DNA from: Synergistaceae bacterium
Lineage (GTDB): Bacteria > Synergistota > Synergistia > Synergistales > Aminithiophilaceae
DNA length: 64,000 nucleotides
Assembly: GCA_016756725.1 (NCBI GenBank)
Contig: JAESII010000004.1
Coordinates: 310,001-374,000 of the forward strand
Direction of reading: 5' to 3'
Shown here: in pieces, positions 24,184-32,379 of the stretch
Numbering within the stretch: the first letter of the stretch is position 1
Layout: the number at the start of each line of letters is the position of its first letter
Notes under the pieces: generated by a model
What the model was told of the DNA's origin: nothing
Databases searched by the model: none
What the model saw: only the letters and a program-made list of their open reading frames with translations
Program-made: the position numbers and the translations under genes

Positions 24184-26820
24184 ATGGATCAGCAGAGTCA
24201 TTTCTTTTTCGGCACCTGGGAGCACCTGGGCGACGATCTTCCCATCGAGCGCGCCCGTCACTGGTTCAATCCGGGCCGCCTGAAGGAACGGTCGGCCTCG
24301 CTCAGGAAGCTTCCGCTGGAGCGCATCCTGGGAACGCTGGAGCGGACGGGCAGGCTCCTGACGGACCGTGACGGCACCTACCGCCGGCGGATCATGGAGG
24401 CCATGCCCGACGTGACGGGCTATTCGCCGGAGCTCGTCGCACGGGCCACCGACGCCCTGGCGACCCTTCTTTCCCGGGATTTTCTCCGGGAGCGCCTCAC
24501 CTGCCTCGGCGATCCCCGGACCCTCGACCACTGGGTCAAGCTCCCCCGCCGGGGGACGGCCCGGGCCCTTCCCCTGGGAAGCGTCTGCCACGTCGCGGCG
24601 GGCAATATCTTCCTCGGCTCCATCGACTCCCTCCTCCTGGGACTGATCACGAAAAACGTCAACGTCCTCAAGCTCTCCCGCCAGGACCGGGTCTTCCCCT
24701 TCCTCTTCCTCGAGGCCCTCATGGAGGCCGAAGAGGAGGGAGAGGTCAGCTCCCACCTGGCCTTCACCTACTGGCGACGGGCCAACGAGGCCATCACGGA
24801 GCTCATCAAGGGGGGAGCCTTCGACGCCATCCTCCTCTTCGGCGGCGAAGAGGCCGTGAGGGAGTACAAGAACGGCCTCGCCGCCGAGACGGAGCTTTTG
24901 GCCTTCGGGCCGAAGATCAGCTTCGGCGTCGTCGCCTCCGGCCTCGACGGGGCCGCTCTCGACGAGGCCGCCCGGGGCTTTGCCCTCGACATCTGCCTCT
25001 GGGAGCAGCGGGCCTGCACGAGCTGCCAGAATCTCTTCGTCGAAGGCGACGCCGGAGATTTCGCCGGACGCCTCTTCGAGGCCCTGGAAGACCTCTCGGA
25101 GACCCTCCCGCCGGGACGGGTCGAGCTCGACGAGGCCGTCGAGATCCGCAAGGAGCGCGAACTGGCCCGCTGGCGGGCCTTCAGCGGCGAGGGGCGCCTC
25201 TTCGAGGGGCGCCGGGGGAGCCACACCGTCATCGTCGGCAGGGGCGCCGACATCACGCCGTCGCCACTGAACCGGACGATCTACGTCAACGCCGTCGACG
25301 ACCTGGAGGAGCTCACGAAGGGCAACCTCCGGGGCATGACCTGGTATCTCTCGACGGCGGGCGTGGCGACCCCGCCCCGGCGCCTTCAGCCCCTCGTCGA
25401 GTCGCTGGCGGCCCTTGGCGTCCTGCGCTTCTGCAGGCCCGGGACGATGGGCCTCGGTTTCGACGGGACGGCCCCTCACGACGGGGTCCAGATTCCCCTC
25501 AAGCTGGTGCGCCTCGTCAACCGCGAAGATCTGCCCACGGACCTGCTCGGCCAGAACCGCATCGGCGGCGCCGAGCGGGAGGCCCTGCTCCTCGCGCGCC
25601 TCAACGCCGTCCTCGCCAAGGCCATGAAGGCCCCCTTCTACCGCCGCCACCTGGAAGGGGTCTCCCTCCCCCTGAAGAGCCTCGAGGCCTTCGCCGGACT
25701 GCCCCTCCTCGAAAAGAGCCATCTCGTCGATCACTGCCCGCCGGCAAAGAGGGACATGATCACCGACCCCGACGCCCCCTTCTACGTCTTCGCCTCGGGA
25801 GGGACTTCGGGCAAGCCCCGCTACGTCCTCTGGACGCCCGAGGAGTTCGCCCTCTCCGGCAAGGTGACGGGCGAGGGTTTCCGGGCCCTCGGCCTCGGTC
25901 CGGGCGACCGCGTCGCCAACCTGCTCCGGGCCGGGGCGCTCTGGACGGGCTTTCTGGCCTTCAACCGGGCCCTGGAGGAGACGGGATGCCAGATCCTCTC
26001 CATGACCTGCAACCAGTCTCCCGAGGAGACGCTGGCCATGCTCGACGAACATCGCCCCAACGCGGTCATGGCCATGTCGAGCGCCCTCCTCGCCCTGGCC
26101 GAAGCGGCCCTCCGCCAGGGGTGGACGGGCTCCATCGACAAGGTCTACTTCACCGGCGAACCGCTGCCCGAGGCGGGCCGGGAGGTCCTGCGCCGCGTCT
26201 TCGGCTGCTCCATCCTCGCCTCGCCCCTCTACGGCGCCGTCGAGATCGGCCCCATGGGCTACCCCTGCGAGGCCATCACGGACCCGACGGTCTTCCACGC
26301 CGCCGAGGACTGGTGCTACACGGAGATCGTCGACGGCGAGATCGTCGCCACGACGCTGACCCGGGAGCTTCATCCGCTGATCCGCTTCCGCATCGGTGAC
26401 CGGGGCGCCTGGCTCGACGAGCCCTGCCCCTGCGGCCGCCACTGGCCCCGCTTCCGCCTCCTGGGACGGACGGGCGACTACGTCCGGGTCCACTTCGGCA
26501 AACTCTACGTCGACGAGATCCAGAAGGCCCTTGAGCCCTTCCCGGGCCTCTCGTCGGATTTTCAGATCCGCGTCGATCCGCTGGGGACGAAAGCTCGGGT
26601 GACCTTCGCCGTCGAAGTCCTCGACGAAGGGCTCGTCGGTGACGGCCCTCTGGCGGCCCGCCTCGTCGAGGCCATCCTCGACGGAGCCAAGGTCTACAGG
26701 GACCCCCGCAACAGGGAGCTCGAGGAACTGACCGTGACCCTCGTCCCGGCCCAGTCTCTGGAGCGGGTGACCCGGACGGGCAAGATCCGCCGCATCGTCG
26801 ACGGGAGGCTTCCCGAGTGA
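24184..26820 (+). CDS. LuxC-like acyl-CoA/acyl-protein reductase fused to PaaK-like adenylating domain
   Basis: This 878-residue two-domain protein has an N-terminal part (~90-440) that matches LuxC long-chain acyl reductases: a nucleotide-binding region LPLGSVCHVAAGNIFLGSID and the active-site cysteine Cys278 in EQRACTSCQN. The C-terminal part (~460-878) is of the phenylacetate-CoA ligase type, with the ATP-binding motif FASGGTSGKPR (536-546), YGAVEIGPMGYPC and a C-terminal subdomain ending in GKIRRI. Together it could activate a carboxylate as acyl-AMP, pass it to the cysteine and reduce it to an aldehyde. LuxE follows in the operon. Substrate is unknown. Confidence 0.86.
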   Translation: MDQQSHFFFGTWEHLGDDLPIERARHWFNPGRLKERSASLRKLPLERILGTLERTGRLLTDRDGTYRRRIMEAMPDVTGYSPELVARATDALATLLSRDFLRERLTCLGDPRTLDHWVKLPRRGTARALPLGSVCHVAAGNIFLGSIDSLLLGLITKNVNVLKLSRQDRVFPFLFLEALMEAEEEGEVSSHLAFTYWRRANEAITELIKGGAFDAILLFGGEEAVREYKNGLAAETELLAFGPKISFGVVASGLDGAALDEAARGFALDICLWEQRACTSCQNLFVEGDAGDFAGRLFEALEDLSETLPPGRVELDEAVEIRKERELARWRAFSGEGRLFEGRRGSHTVIVGRGADITPSPLNRTIYVNAVDDLEELTKGNLRGMTWYLSTAGVATPPRRLQPLVESLAALGVLRFCRPGTMGLGFDGTAPHDGVQIPLKLVRLVNREDLPTDLLGQNRIGGAEREALLLARLNAVLAKAMKAPFYRRHLEGVSLPLKSLEAFAGLPLLEKSHLVDHCPPAKRDMITDPDAPFYVFASGGTSGKPRYVLWTPEEFALSGKVTGEGFRALGLGPGDRVANLLRAGALWTGFLAFNRALEETGCQILSMTCNQSPEETLAMLDEHRPNAVMAMSSALLALAEAALRQGWTGSIDKVYFTGEPLPEAGREVLRRVFGCSILASPLYGAVEIGPMGYPCEAITDPTVFHAAEDWCYTEIVDGEIVATTLTRELHPLIRFRIGDRGAWLDEPCPCGRHWPRFRLLGRTGDYVRVHFGKLYVDEIQKALEPFPGLSSDFQIRVDPLGTKARVTFAVEVLDEGLVGDGPLAARLVEAILDGAKVYRDPRNRELEELTVTLVPAQSLERVTRTGKIRRIVDGRLPE

Positions 26821-28295
26821 GACGGCCCGCCCGGCTGACCCTGCCCAACGAGATGGGCGTCCTCGGGCCCCTTCAGGCCTTCGTGGCCGAGGCGGCCCGG
26901 GCCCGGGGATTCGGGCAGAAGGCCCTGGCCGAGATCGAGGTGGCCCTGGAAGAGGCCGTGAGCAACGTCGTTCACCACGCCTACGAAGAGGGCGAGGAGG
27001 CGGCCTTCGACGTCACCGTCGAGGCCGTTCCCCTGGGCCTGGCCCTGACCGTGGCCGATCGGGGCATCCCCTACGCTCCCGAATCGGTCCCCGCCTACAG
27101 CGCCCCCCGAGACGCCGACGAGGCGCCCTCGAAGGGACTGGGCCTCTTCCTCATGCGCCGTCTCGCCGACGAGGTCACCTTCAGCAACCTCGGCCCCCGG
27201 GGCAAGGAGACGCGCCTCGTCAAGTACCTCTCGGACCGCTCCGTGGCCGACGAGACCGAGAGCCGCCCCATCGGCACGCCGACGGCCCCCTTCAAAGGCC
27301 CCCTTGCCTGGACGATCCGGCCCATGCGCCCCGACGAGGCCATCGAGGTGGCCCGCTGCGCCTACGAGGCCTACGGCTACTCCTACCCCAACAGCCACCT
27401 CTACTACCCGGAGCGGGTCGTCGATCTGAACCGCGACGGCCATATCGCCTCCTTCGTGGCCGTCTCCGACGACGACATCCTGGGCCACTGCGCCCTCGAA
27501 ATGGACGGCTCCGACGATGCCGTCGAACTGGGGATGGCCTTCGTCAAGCCCCGCTACCGGGGACGGAATCTCCTCAAGGAAATGACGGAACACCTCATCG
27601 GCGAGGCCCGACGGCGCGGCTACGGCGGCGCCTTCGTCCAGTCCGTGACGACCCACGGCGCCTCCCAGAAGGCCGCCCTCTCCCAGGGTTTCCGCCACAG
27701 CGCCCTCCTCGCCGGCTTCTTCGCCCCCTCCATGAACTTCCGCAAGCTCGCCGGCTGCAGCGACCAGCGTCTGACCCTGGCCTACCAGTACCTGCCCCTG
27801 GCGGACCATGAAAAGCGGACCGTCCACGTCCCTGCCCGGCACGGCCCCTTCCTGGCCGAACTCTACGGCTCTCTGGGGCTGAAGCGGACCTTCGGCCCCG
27901 GCTCGACGCCCCGGGAGGAGGGAGCAGGACACCTGACGGCCCGGCCCGTGGAGGCCATCAACGCCGCCGTCATCGACGTCGACTCCGTGGGCACCGGCAC
28001 GGAGGCCCAGCTCCATCATCTGGTGCGCCAGTTCTGCCTGCGCCGGACCGATGCCGTCCTCGTCCGGATCAGCCTGGAAGACGGAGCCGCCCCGGCCCTC
28101 ATCGAGGCCCTGGAAGAACGGGGATTCCTCTTCTGCGGCATCCTGCCCCGCCGCCGGAAAGACCGGATCGCCCTGATCTACCTCAACAACTGCACCGTCG
28201 ATTTCGATTCCATCGCCGTCGCCGGCGACGGGGCCCGGAGACTTCTCGACTACGTCAGGCCCCTCGCCGAGGCACGAGAGGAGATATCACGATGA
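26817..28295 (+). CDS. RsbW-like serine kinase fused to GNAT acetyltransferase
   Basis: GTG 26817 overlaps the LuxC-like stop by GTGA. Residues ~10-140 are an HATPase_c_2 anti-sigma kinase domain: N-box EEAVSNVVHHAY, G1 DRGIPYAP, G2 KGLGLFLMRRLADEV. Residues ~165-300 form a GNAT domain with the acetyl-CoA loop FVKPRYRGRNLLKEM. The last ~190 residues look like a second, divergent acetyltransferase-like half. The fusion suggests acetylation or substrate modification gated by a partner-switching signal. It sits between the two acyl-activating genes and overlaps both, so it must act in the same process. Confidence 0.82.
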   Translation: MRRPARLTLPNEMGVLGPLQAFVAEAARARGFGQKALAEIEVALEEAVSNVVHHAYEEGEEAAFDVTVEAVPLGLALTVADRGIPYAPESVPAYSAPRDADEAPSKGLGLFLMRRLADEVTFSNLGPRGKETRLVKYLSDRSVADETESRPIGTPTAPFKGPLAWTIRPMRPDEAIEVARCAYEAYGYSYPNSHLYYPERVVDLNRDGHIASFVAVSDDDILGHCALEMDGSDDAVELGMAFVKPRYRGRNLLKEMTEHLIGEARRRGYGGAFVQSVTTHGASQKAALSQGFRHSALLAGFFAPSMNFRKLAGCSDQRLTLAYQYLPLADHEKRTVHVPARHGPFLAELYGSLGLKRTFGPGSTPREEGAGHLTARPVEAINAAVIDVDSVGTGTEAQLHHLVRQFCLRRTDAVLVRISLEDGAAPALIEALEERGFLFCGILPRRRKDRIALIYLNNCTVDFDSIAVAGDGARRLLDYVRPLAEAREEISR

Positions 28296-29416
28296 ACGCC
28301 CTGGAACGTCTCTGCTTTCTCGACAACCCCTTTCTCCCGCCGGACCGGACGGAAGCCCTCTTCGTCGAGGCCTTCCGCGAGGCCGTCCGGGCCCAGCGGC
28401 GAATCCACCCCTTCCTGAGGGAGATGGACGAGGCCCGCGGCTTCGATCCCGCAGCCATCGCCTCCGTCGACGACGCCCTGGCCCTGCCGCCTCTTTTCGT
28501 GGGGACCCTCAAGCTCCACGACTTCCTCTCCGTCCCGGCCGAATCGGTCGTCCTGACTCTGACCAGCTCGGGCACGTCGGGACAGAAGACGCAGCTTTAT
28601 TTCGACAGGCCCAGCCTGGACCGGATGGAACACCTGTCCCGGAAGATCTTCGCCGCCCTGGGCTTCTGCTCCGACAGGCCCGCCCACTACCTCCTCTTCA
28701 GCTACGACCGCTCCGAGGCCAGCGACGTGGGAACGAGCTGGAGCACGGAACAGAAGATGGCCTGCGCCCCCGCCAAGAGCGTTCACTGGCTCCTCCGCCG
28801 CGACGGGGGAGGGGCCTTCGCCTTCGACGCCGCGGCGACGGCGCGGCTTTTGATTGACCTCGCCTCCGACGGCCCCCTGAGGCTGCTGGGCTTTCCCGCC
28901 TTCATGCACAAGGCCCTGACCGAGGTGGCCCGACTCAAGCCGGGCCTCGTCGTCGACGGCGAGAGCTTCGTCATCGCCGGAGGGGGCTGGAAGAACCATT
29001 CCGGCCAGCCCATGAGGCAGCCCGAATTTGCCCGCTTCGTCCAGGAAAGCTGCGGCCTCCCCGCCGAAGGCGTCCGCGACGTCTTCGGCATGGCCGAACA
29101 CGGCGTCCCCTACGGGGCCTGCTCCCAGGGCCACCACCACGTGCCGGCCTGCTCCCGCCTGGCCGTCGTCGATCCCCTGACGCTGAAACCCCTCGGCCTG
29201 GGCAGGGAGGGGCTGCTCCTGCTCCTGTCTCCCTGGAACAGCGCCCTGCCGAACCAGGCCATCCTCTCCACCGACGTGGCCGTCCTGGAGGAGAACTGCC
29301 CCTGCGGCCTGGCCGGGACCTACATCGCCTCCGTCCGGCGCGGCGGCACCCACAAGCACAAGGGCTGCGCCATCGCCGCCCAGGAGATCCTGGACAGGAT
29401 GGCGGCCCTCTCCTGA
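28292..29416 (+). CDS. LuxE-like acyl-protein synthetase
   Basis: This 374-residue protein of the LuxE family (acyl-protein synthetase, adenylate-forming) has the ATP-binding motif TSSGTSGQKTQ (91-101), AGGGWKNHSGQPM, FGMAEHG and a C-terminal CPCG. In luminous bacteria LuxE activates fatty acids with ATP and hands the acyl group to LuxC. Here its partner would be the LuxC-PaaK fusion two genes upstream. ATG 28292 overlaps the previous stop by ATGA. No luciferase genes are nearby, so light production is not implied. Confidence 0.88.
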   Translation: MNALERLCFLDNPFLPPDRTEALFVEAFREAVRAQRRIHPFLREMDEARGFDPAAIASVDDALALPPLFVGTLKLHDFLSVPAESVVLTLTSSGTSGQKTQLYFDRPSLDRMEHLSRKIFAALGFCSDRPAHYLLFSYDRSEASDVGTSWSTEQKMACAPAKSVHWLLRRDGGGAFAFDAAATARLLIDLASDGPLRLLGFPAFMHKALTEVARLKPGLVVDGESFVIAGGGWKNHSGQPMRQPEFARFVQESCGLPAEGVRDVFGMAEHGVPYGACSQGHHHVPACSRLAVVDPLTLKPLGLGREGLLLLLSPWNSALPNQAILSTDVAVLEENCPCGLAGTYIASVRRGGTHKHKGCAIAAQEILDRMAALS

Positions 29417-30663
29417 TGGGCCTCTTCCCTTCGGGGATGAGGGACCATCCCCTGGTCCTCTTCCCCGACTTCCGCAAGTTTTTCGCCGGCCGCTTCGTCT
29501 CCGCCGTGGGCGACAAGTTCTTCTCCATCGCCCTGGCCTGGTGGGTCGTCAGCTCCGGCGGCTCCAACAGCAGCCTGCACCTGGGCCTGCTCATGGCCAT
29601 GACCATCGCGCCCATCGTCCTCTTCGGCCCCTTCATGGGCACCCTGGCCGATCGGTTTCACCGCAAAGGGTGCATGATCGCCGCCGACGTCCTCCGGCTC
29701 CTGCTGCTGCTTCTGCTCGTCGCCCTCCTGGCGACGGACCGGCTCACCCTGCCCGTCCTCTACCTCCTCGTCTTCGCCATCTCCCTCTTCATGCCCCTTT
29801 TCGAGGCCGCCGCCAACAGCTCCCTTGAGGCCCTCACCGACAGGGGCCACGTGGCGGCGGCCGCCGCCGTCAACTCGACGGCCTTCCAGTTCTCCTCCGT
29901 CATCGGAGCCGCTCTCGGAGGAGCTGCCCTGGCGGCCCTGGGCTCGCTGGGGGCCTTTCTCTTCGACGGAGGGACCTTCTGTCTCTCCCTCCTCTTCGTG
30001 GCCGCCATCAGGTCCGATCTGTCGGCGCCCCATCGGGGCAAGGCCCGCTCCGGCTACGGCAAGGAACTGGCCGAGGGCTTCGCCTACCTCCGGGACAACC
30101 GGCCCGTGGCCCTTCTGCTGGCCGTCTTCGGCGCCTTCAACTTCTTCTTCTCGCCCCTGCTCCTCTCCATCCCCCTGGCGGTACGCTTCGTCCTCGACGA
30201 AGGCCCTCTCTGGGTGGGGCTTTTCGAGGGCTCCCTCGCCCTGGGCGCCCTCCTTGCGGCCCTCGCCCTGAGCCTCCGCCCCTTCGCCAACCCCTACGAA
30301 CGGTCCGTGCTGGGCCTTTCTGCCACCGCCACGGCCATCATCCTCTTCGGCGTCGTCGGCCACCGGGAGACGATGGCGGCCTCCCTCTTCGTGGCCGGCC
30401 TGGGCCTGGGCACGGTGAACGCCACCATGCCCGCCTTCTTCCAGCAGATCGTCCCCGATGCCGTCAAGGGGCGGTTCTTCGCCCTCCTCACGGCCGTCTG
30501 CTACGCCGTCATGCCCCTGGCCTTCATCCTCTTCGGCTTCCTCAACCACGTTCTCTCCCTGCCCGTCCTCCTGGCCGCCAACGGAACGGGCGCCCTCCTG
30601 CTGGCCCTGGTGGCCCTGAAACTGCCACGGGCGGCGGCGGAGCCGGGCAAGACCGGACCCTAA
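29416..30663 (+). CDS. MFS transporter (EntS/MFS_3-like exporter)
   Basis: This 415-residue protein has about twelve membrane helices. The N-terminal motif PDFRKFFAGRFVSAVGDKFF and the loop GTLADRFHRKG are characteristic of the MFS_3 exporter group. It overlaps the LuxE gene by one base (TGATG), so its substrate is probably the product of the LuxC/LuxE/GNAT proteins. Efflux of a lipid-like or acylated small molecule is an inference from context. Confidence 0.87.
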   Translation: MGLFPSGMRDHPLVLFPDFRKFFAGRFVSAVGDKFFSIALAWWVVSSGGSNSSLHLGLLMAMTIAPIVLFGPFMGTLADRFHRKGCMIAADVLRLLLLLLLVALLATDRLTLPVLYLLVFAISLFMPLFEAAANSSLEALTDRGHVAAAAAVNSTAFQFSSVIGAALGGAALAALGSLGAFLFDGGTFCLSLLFVAAIRSDLSAPHRGKARSGYGKELAEGFAYLRDNRPVALLLAVFGAFNFFFSPLLLSIPLAVRFVLDEGPLWVGLFEGSLALGALLAALALSLRPFANPYERSVLGLSATATAIILFGVVGHRETMAASLFVAGLGLGTVNATMPAFFQQIVPDAVKGRFFALLTAVCYAVMPLAFILFGFLNHVLSLPVLLAANGTGALLLALVALKLPRAAAEPGKTGP

Positions 30664-30699
30664 CCGCCCCTTCCCTTCGATCGGCAAGGAGGTTCTGCC

Positions 30700-31050
30700 A
30701 TGAGACGTCTGACCGTCACAGCCTTTCTCTTTCTCCTGCTTCCCGCGCCCCGGGCCGTCTGGGCCCTGCCGGCCCTTTCCGACGCCGAGCTGGCGGGACA
30801 GACGATGATCGTCTTCTTCCGGGGGGCCGAGCTGGACGAAACGCGGCTGCTCCTCCTCTTTCTGGGGACGCCCTACGACATCGCCCTGCTGCCCCGCGCT
30901 GCCGCCGCCGTCGCCGCCTATGGCGACGACGGCTTCACCCTGGAGGCCCTGGCAAGACTCCTCGGCGGCGAGATCTCCCCTCAGGGGCGGCTCCCCGTCG
31001 ACATTCCGGGCCATCTGCCCCGGCGATGGGGACTCCTGCGCTTCCCTTAA
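30700..31050 (+). pseudogene. In-frame deletion remnant of a family 3 glycoside hydrolase (NagZ-like)
   Basis: The 116-codon frame starts at ATG 30700 after AAGGAGG and encodes a signal peptide, then SDAELAGQTMIVFFRGAELD, which matches the start of NagZ/BglX-type proteins. It jumps directly to GTPYDIALLP...AAYGDDGFTLEALARLL and GRLPVDIPG, which match the C-terminal end of the same family. The whole catalytic barrel (about 300 residues or more) is missing without loss of frame. It cannot be an active hydrolase, but the small exported protein may still be made. Confidence 0.72.
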
Positions 31051-31150
31051 CGCCCCCTTTCCCGTAAACTTTGATGTAAACTCGAAACAGTCCACTTTAG
31101 GCACAGCCTCACTTTTCAGAACAAACCGCAACCTCCGGAGGGATGACGCC

Positions 31151-31483
31151 GTGAAACTGGAGCGAACCGTTCAGAATGACAAGACCGTCCTGTCCCTGTC
31201 GGGACGGCTTGATGCCATGACTGCTGCCGACTTCGAAAAGGAAAGCCTCGCCTGGATCGACGGTGGCGATCGGAAGATCCTTCTCGACCTGGCCGAACTG
31301 GAGTACATCAGCAGCGCCGGCCTCAGGGCCATCCTCGCCCTGGCCAAGAGGGCCAAGGCCGTCGGCGGGGCGCTGGCCGTCTCGTCCATGACTGGCATGG
31401 TCGCCGAAGTCTTCACCATCTCCGGCTTCGACGCCTTCATTCCCGTCGCAGCCGACAGGGAAAGCGGGCTCGAGGCCCTCTGA
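31151..31483 (+). CDS. STAS-domain anti-sigma-factor antagonist (RsbV/SpoIIAA-like)
   Basis: This 110-residue protein starts at GTG 31151 with GGAGGG upstream. The sequence follows the STAS fold, with the phosphorylatable serine in LEYISSAGLRAILALAKRA, the canonical D/E-x-I-S-S-A-G-L motif. In partner switching, the unphosphorylated form binds the RsbW-type kinase and frees its target. The kinase gene follows after 2 nt and an RsbU-type phosphatase lies three genes on, giving a complete switch. Confidence 0.93.
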   Translation: MKLERTVQNDKTVLSLSGRLDAMTAADFEKESLAWIDGGDRKILLDLAELEYISSAGLRAILALAKRAKAVGGALAVSSMTGMVAEVFTISGFDAFIPVAADRESGLEAL

Positions 31484-31485
31484 CG

Positions 31486-31905
31486 ATGGCCCTTCTGGCA
31501 GAGCGGGTCTTCGAGGCAGACCGGGAGGGGATCGGCGCCATGACGTCCTTCGTCATCGCCCAGGCCGAAAGCCGGGGCCTGCCGCCCCGCCGCCTGCCCC
31601 ACCTGGAGCTGGCCCTGGAGGAAGCCCTCGTCAACATCTGCACCTACGCCTACCGGGAGCCTCCCCGGGAGGTGACGATCCGCCTCCTCGAGGAGGGAAG
31701 CCGCTTTTCCGTCGAACTCGTCGACGAGGGAATCCCCTTCGACCCCCTCGAAGAGGCCCCAACACCGGACCTGACGGCCGATCTCGACGGGAGGGCCGTC
31801 GGCGGTCTGGGCGTCCTCCTCATCCGCCGCGTCACCGACGAGGTCCACTACCGCCGGGAGGGAAGCCGCAACGTCCTTGCCCTCGTCCTGAAAGGGGAGG
31901 CCTGA
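31486..31905 (+). CDS. RsbW-like serine protein kinase / anti-sigma factor
   Basis: This 139-residue HATPase_c_2 protein has N-box LALEEALVNICTYAY, G1 box DEGIPFDP and G2 GGLGVLLIRRVTDEV. It should phosphorylate the STAS protein coded 2 nt upstream and bind an unknown target. No sigma factor gene is found anywhere in the window. The target may therefore be elsewhere, or may be the RsbW-GNAT or GGDEF protein of this cluster (inference). Confidence 0.92.
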   Translation: MALLAERVFEADREGIGAMTSFVIAQAESRGLPPRRLPHLELALEEALVNICTYAYREPPREVTIRLLEEGSRFSVELVDEGIPFDPLEEAPTPDLTADLDGRAVGGLGVLLIRRVTDEVHYRREGSRNVLALVLKGEA

Positions 31906-31908
31906 CTT

Positions 31909-32379
31909 TTGCGCCGCCTGGACCCTTTCCTCCTGGCCGCCCTCTGCCTGTTTTTTTCCGGCCCGTCCTGGGCCTTCACGACGGTGCGCCTGACCCTCCA
32001 GTGGGTCTTCCAGACCCGGCTCGCCGGCCATTACGTGGCCTTCGTGAAAGGCTTCTGCCTCCGCCGGGCCCTGGACGTCTCCGCCGCCCGCGGAGGGCCG
32101 GACCGGGACCGGGAGATCACCTCCCTGAAGGATCTCGACGGTCGGACCATGAGCCTCTGGGGGAAGGCCTTCAAGGGAGCCTTCCTGGCCCTGCTTCAAG
32201 ACCGTGACGTCAGGCCCCGCCAGAGCCGGATGGGGGGGACCCCGCTGCCCTCCATTCCGGAGGAGCCCATGGGCCATCTCGACGAGACCCTCTCCAAGAA
32301 GACAGCCTCGACGCTGAAGCGGGGCGGCCTCATCGGAGAGGCCCCCTCCTGCGGGGTCTTCCGGGGGCTCCGGCGGTGA
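31909..32379 (+). pseudogene. Internally deleted NMT1/ThiY-like periplasmic binding protein remnant
   Basis: The 156-codon frame has a TTG start and an N-terminal signal sequence, then VRLTLQWVFQTRLAGHYVAF, typical of the start of NMT1-like solute-binding proteins. It then skips from GGPDRDREI to DLDGRTMSLWGKAFKGAFLA and again to a C-terminal piece (LKRGGLIGEAP). Full-length relatives have about 300 residues, so at least two internal stretches are lost while the frame stays open. Its stop overlaps the next gene by GTGA. The intact ancestor probably sensed a ligand for the downstream phosphatase. Confidence 0.65.

Noticed and set aside
24097..26493. 798-codon minus-strand open frame opposite the LuxC-PaaK gene
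   Set aside because: Antisense shadow: the plus strand has the LuxC cysteine motif and the adenylating motif, and couples by GTGA to the next gene.
24184..29416. Bioluminescence (lux) operon
   Set aside because: Only the LuxC- and LuxE-type acyl-handling proteins are present; no luciferase subunits or LuxD are near, and the protein fusions differ from lux operons.
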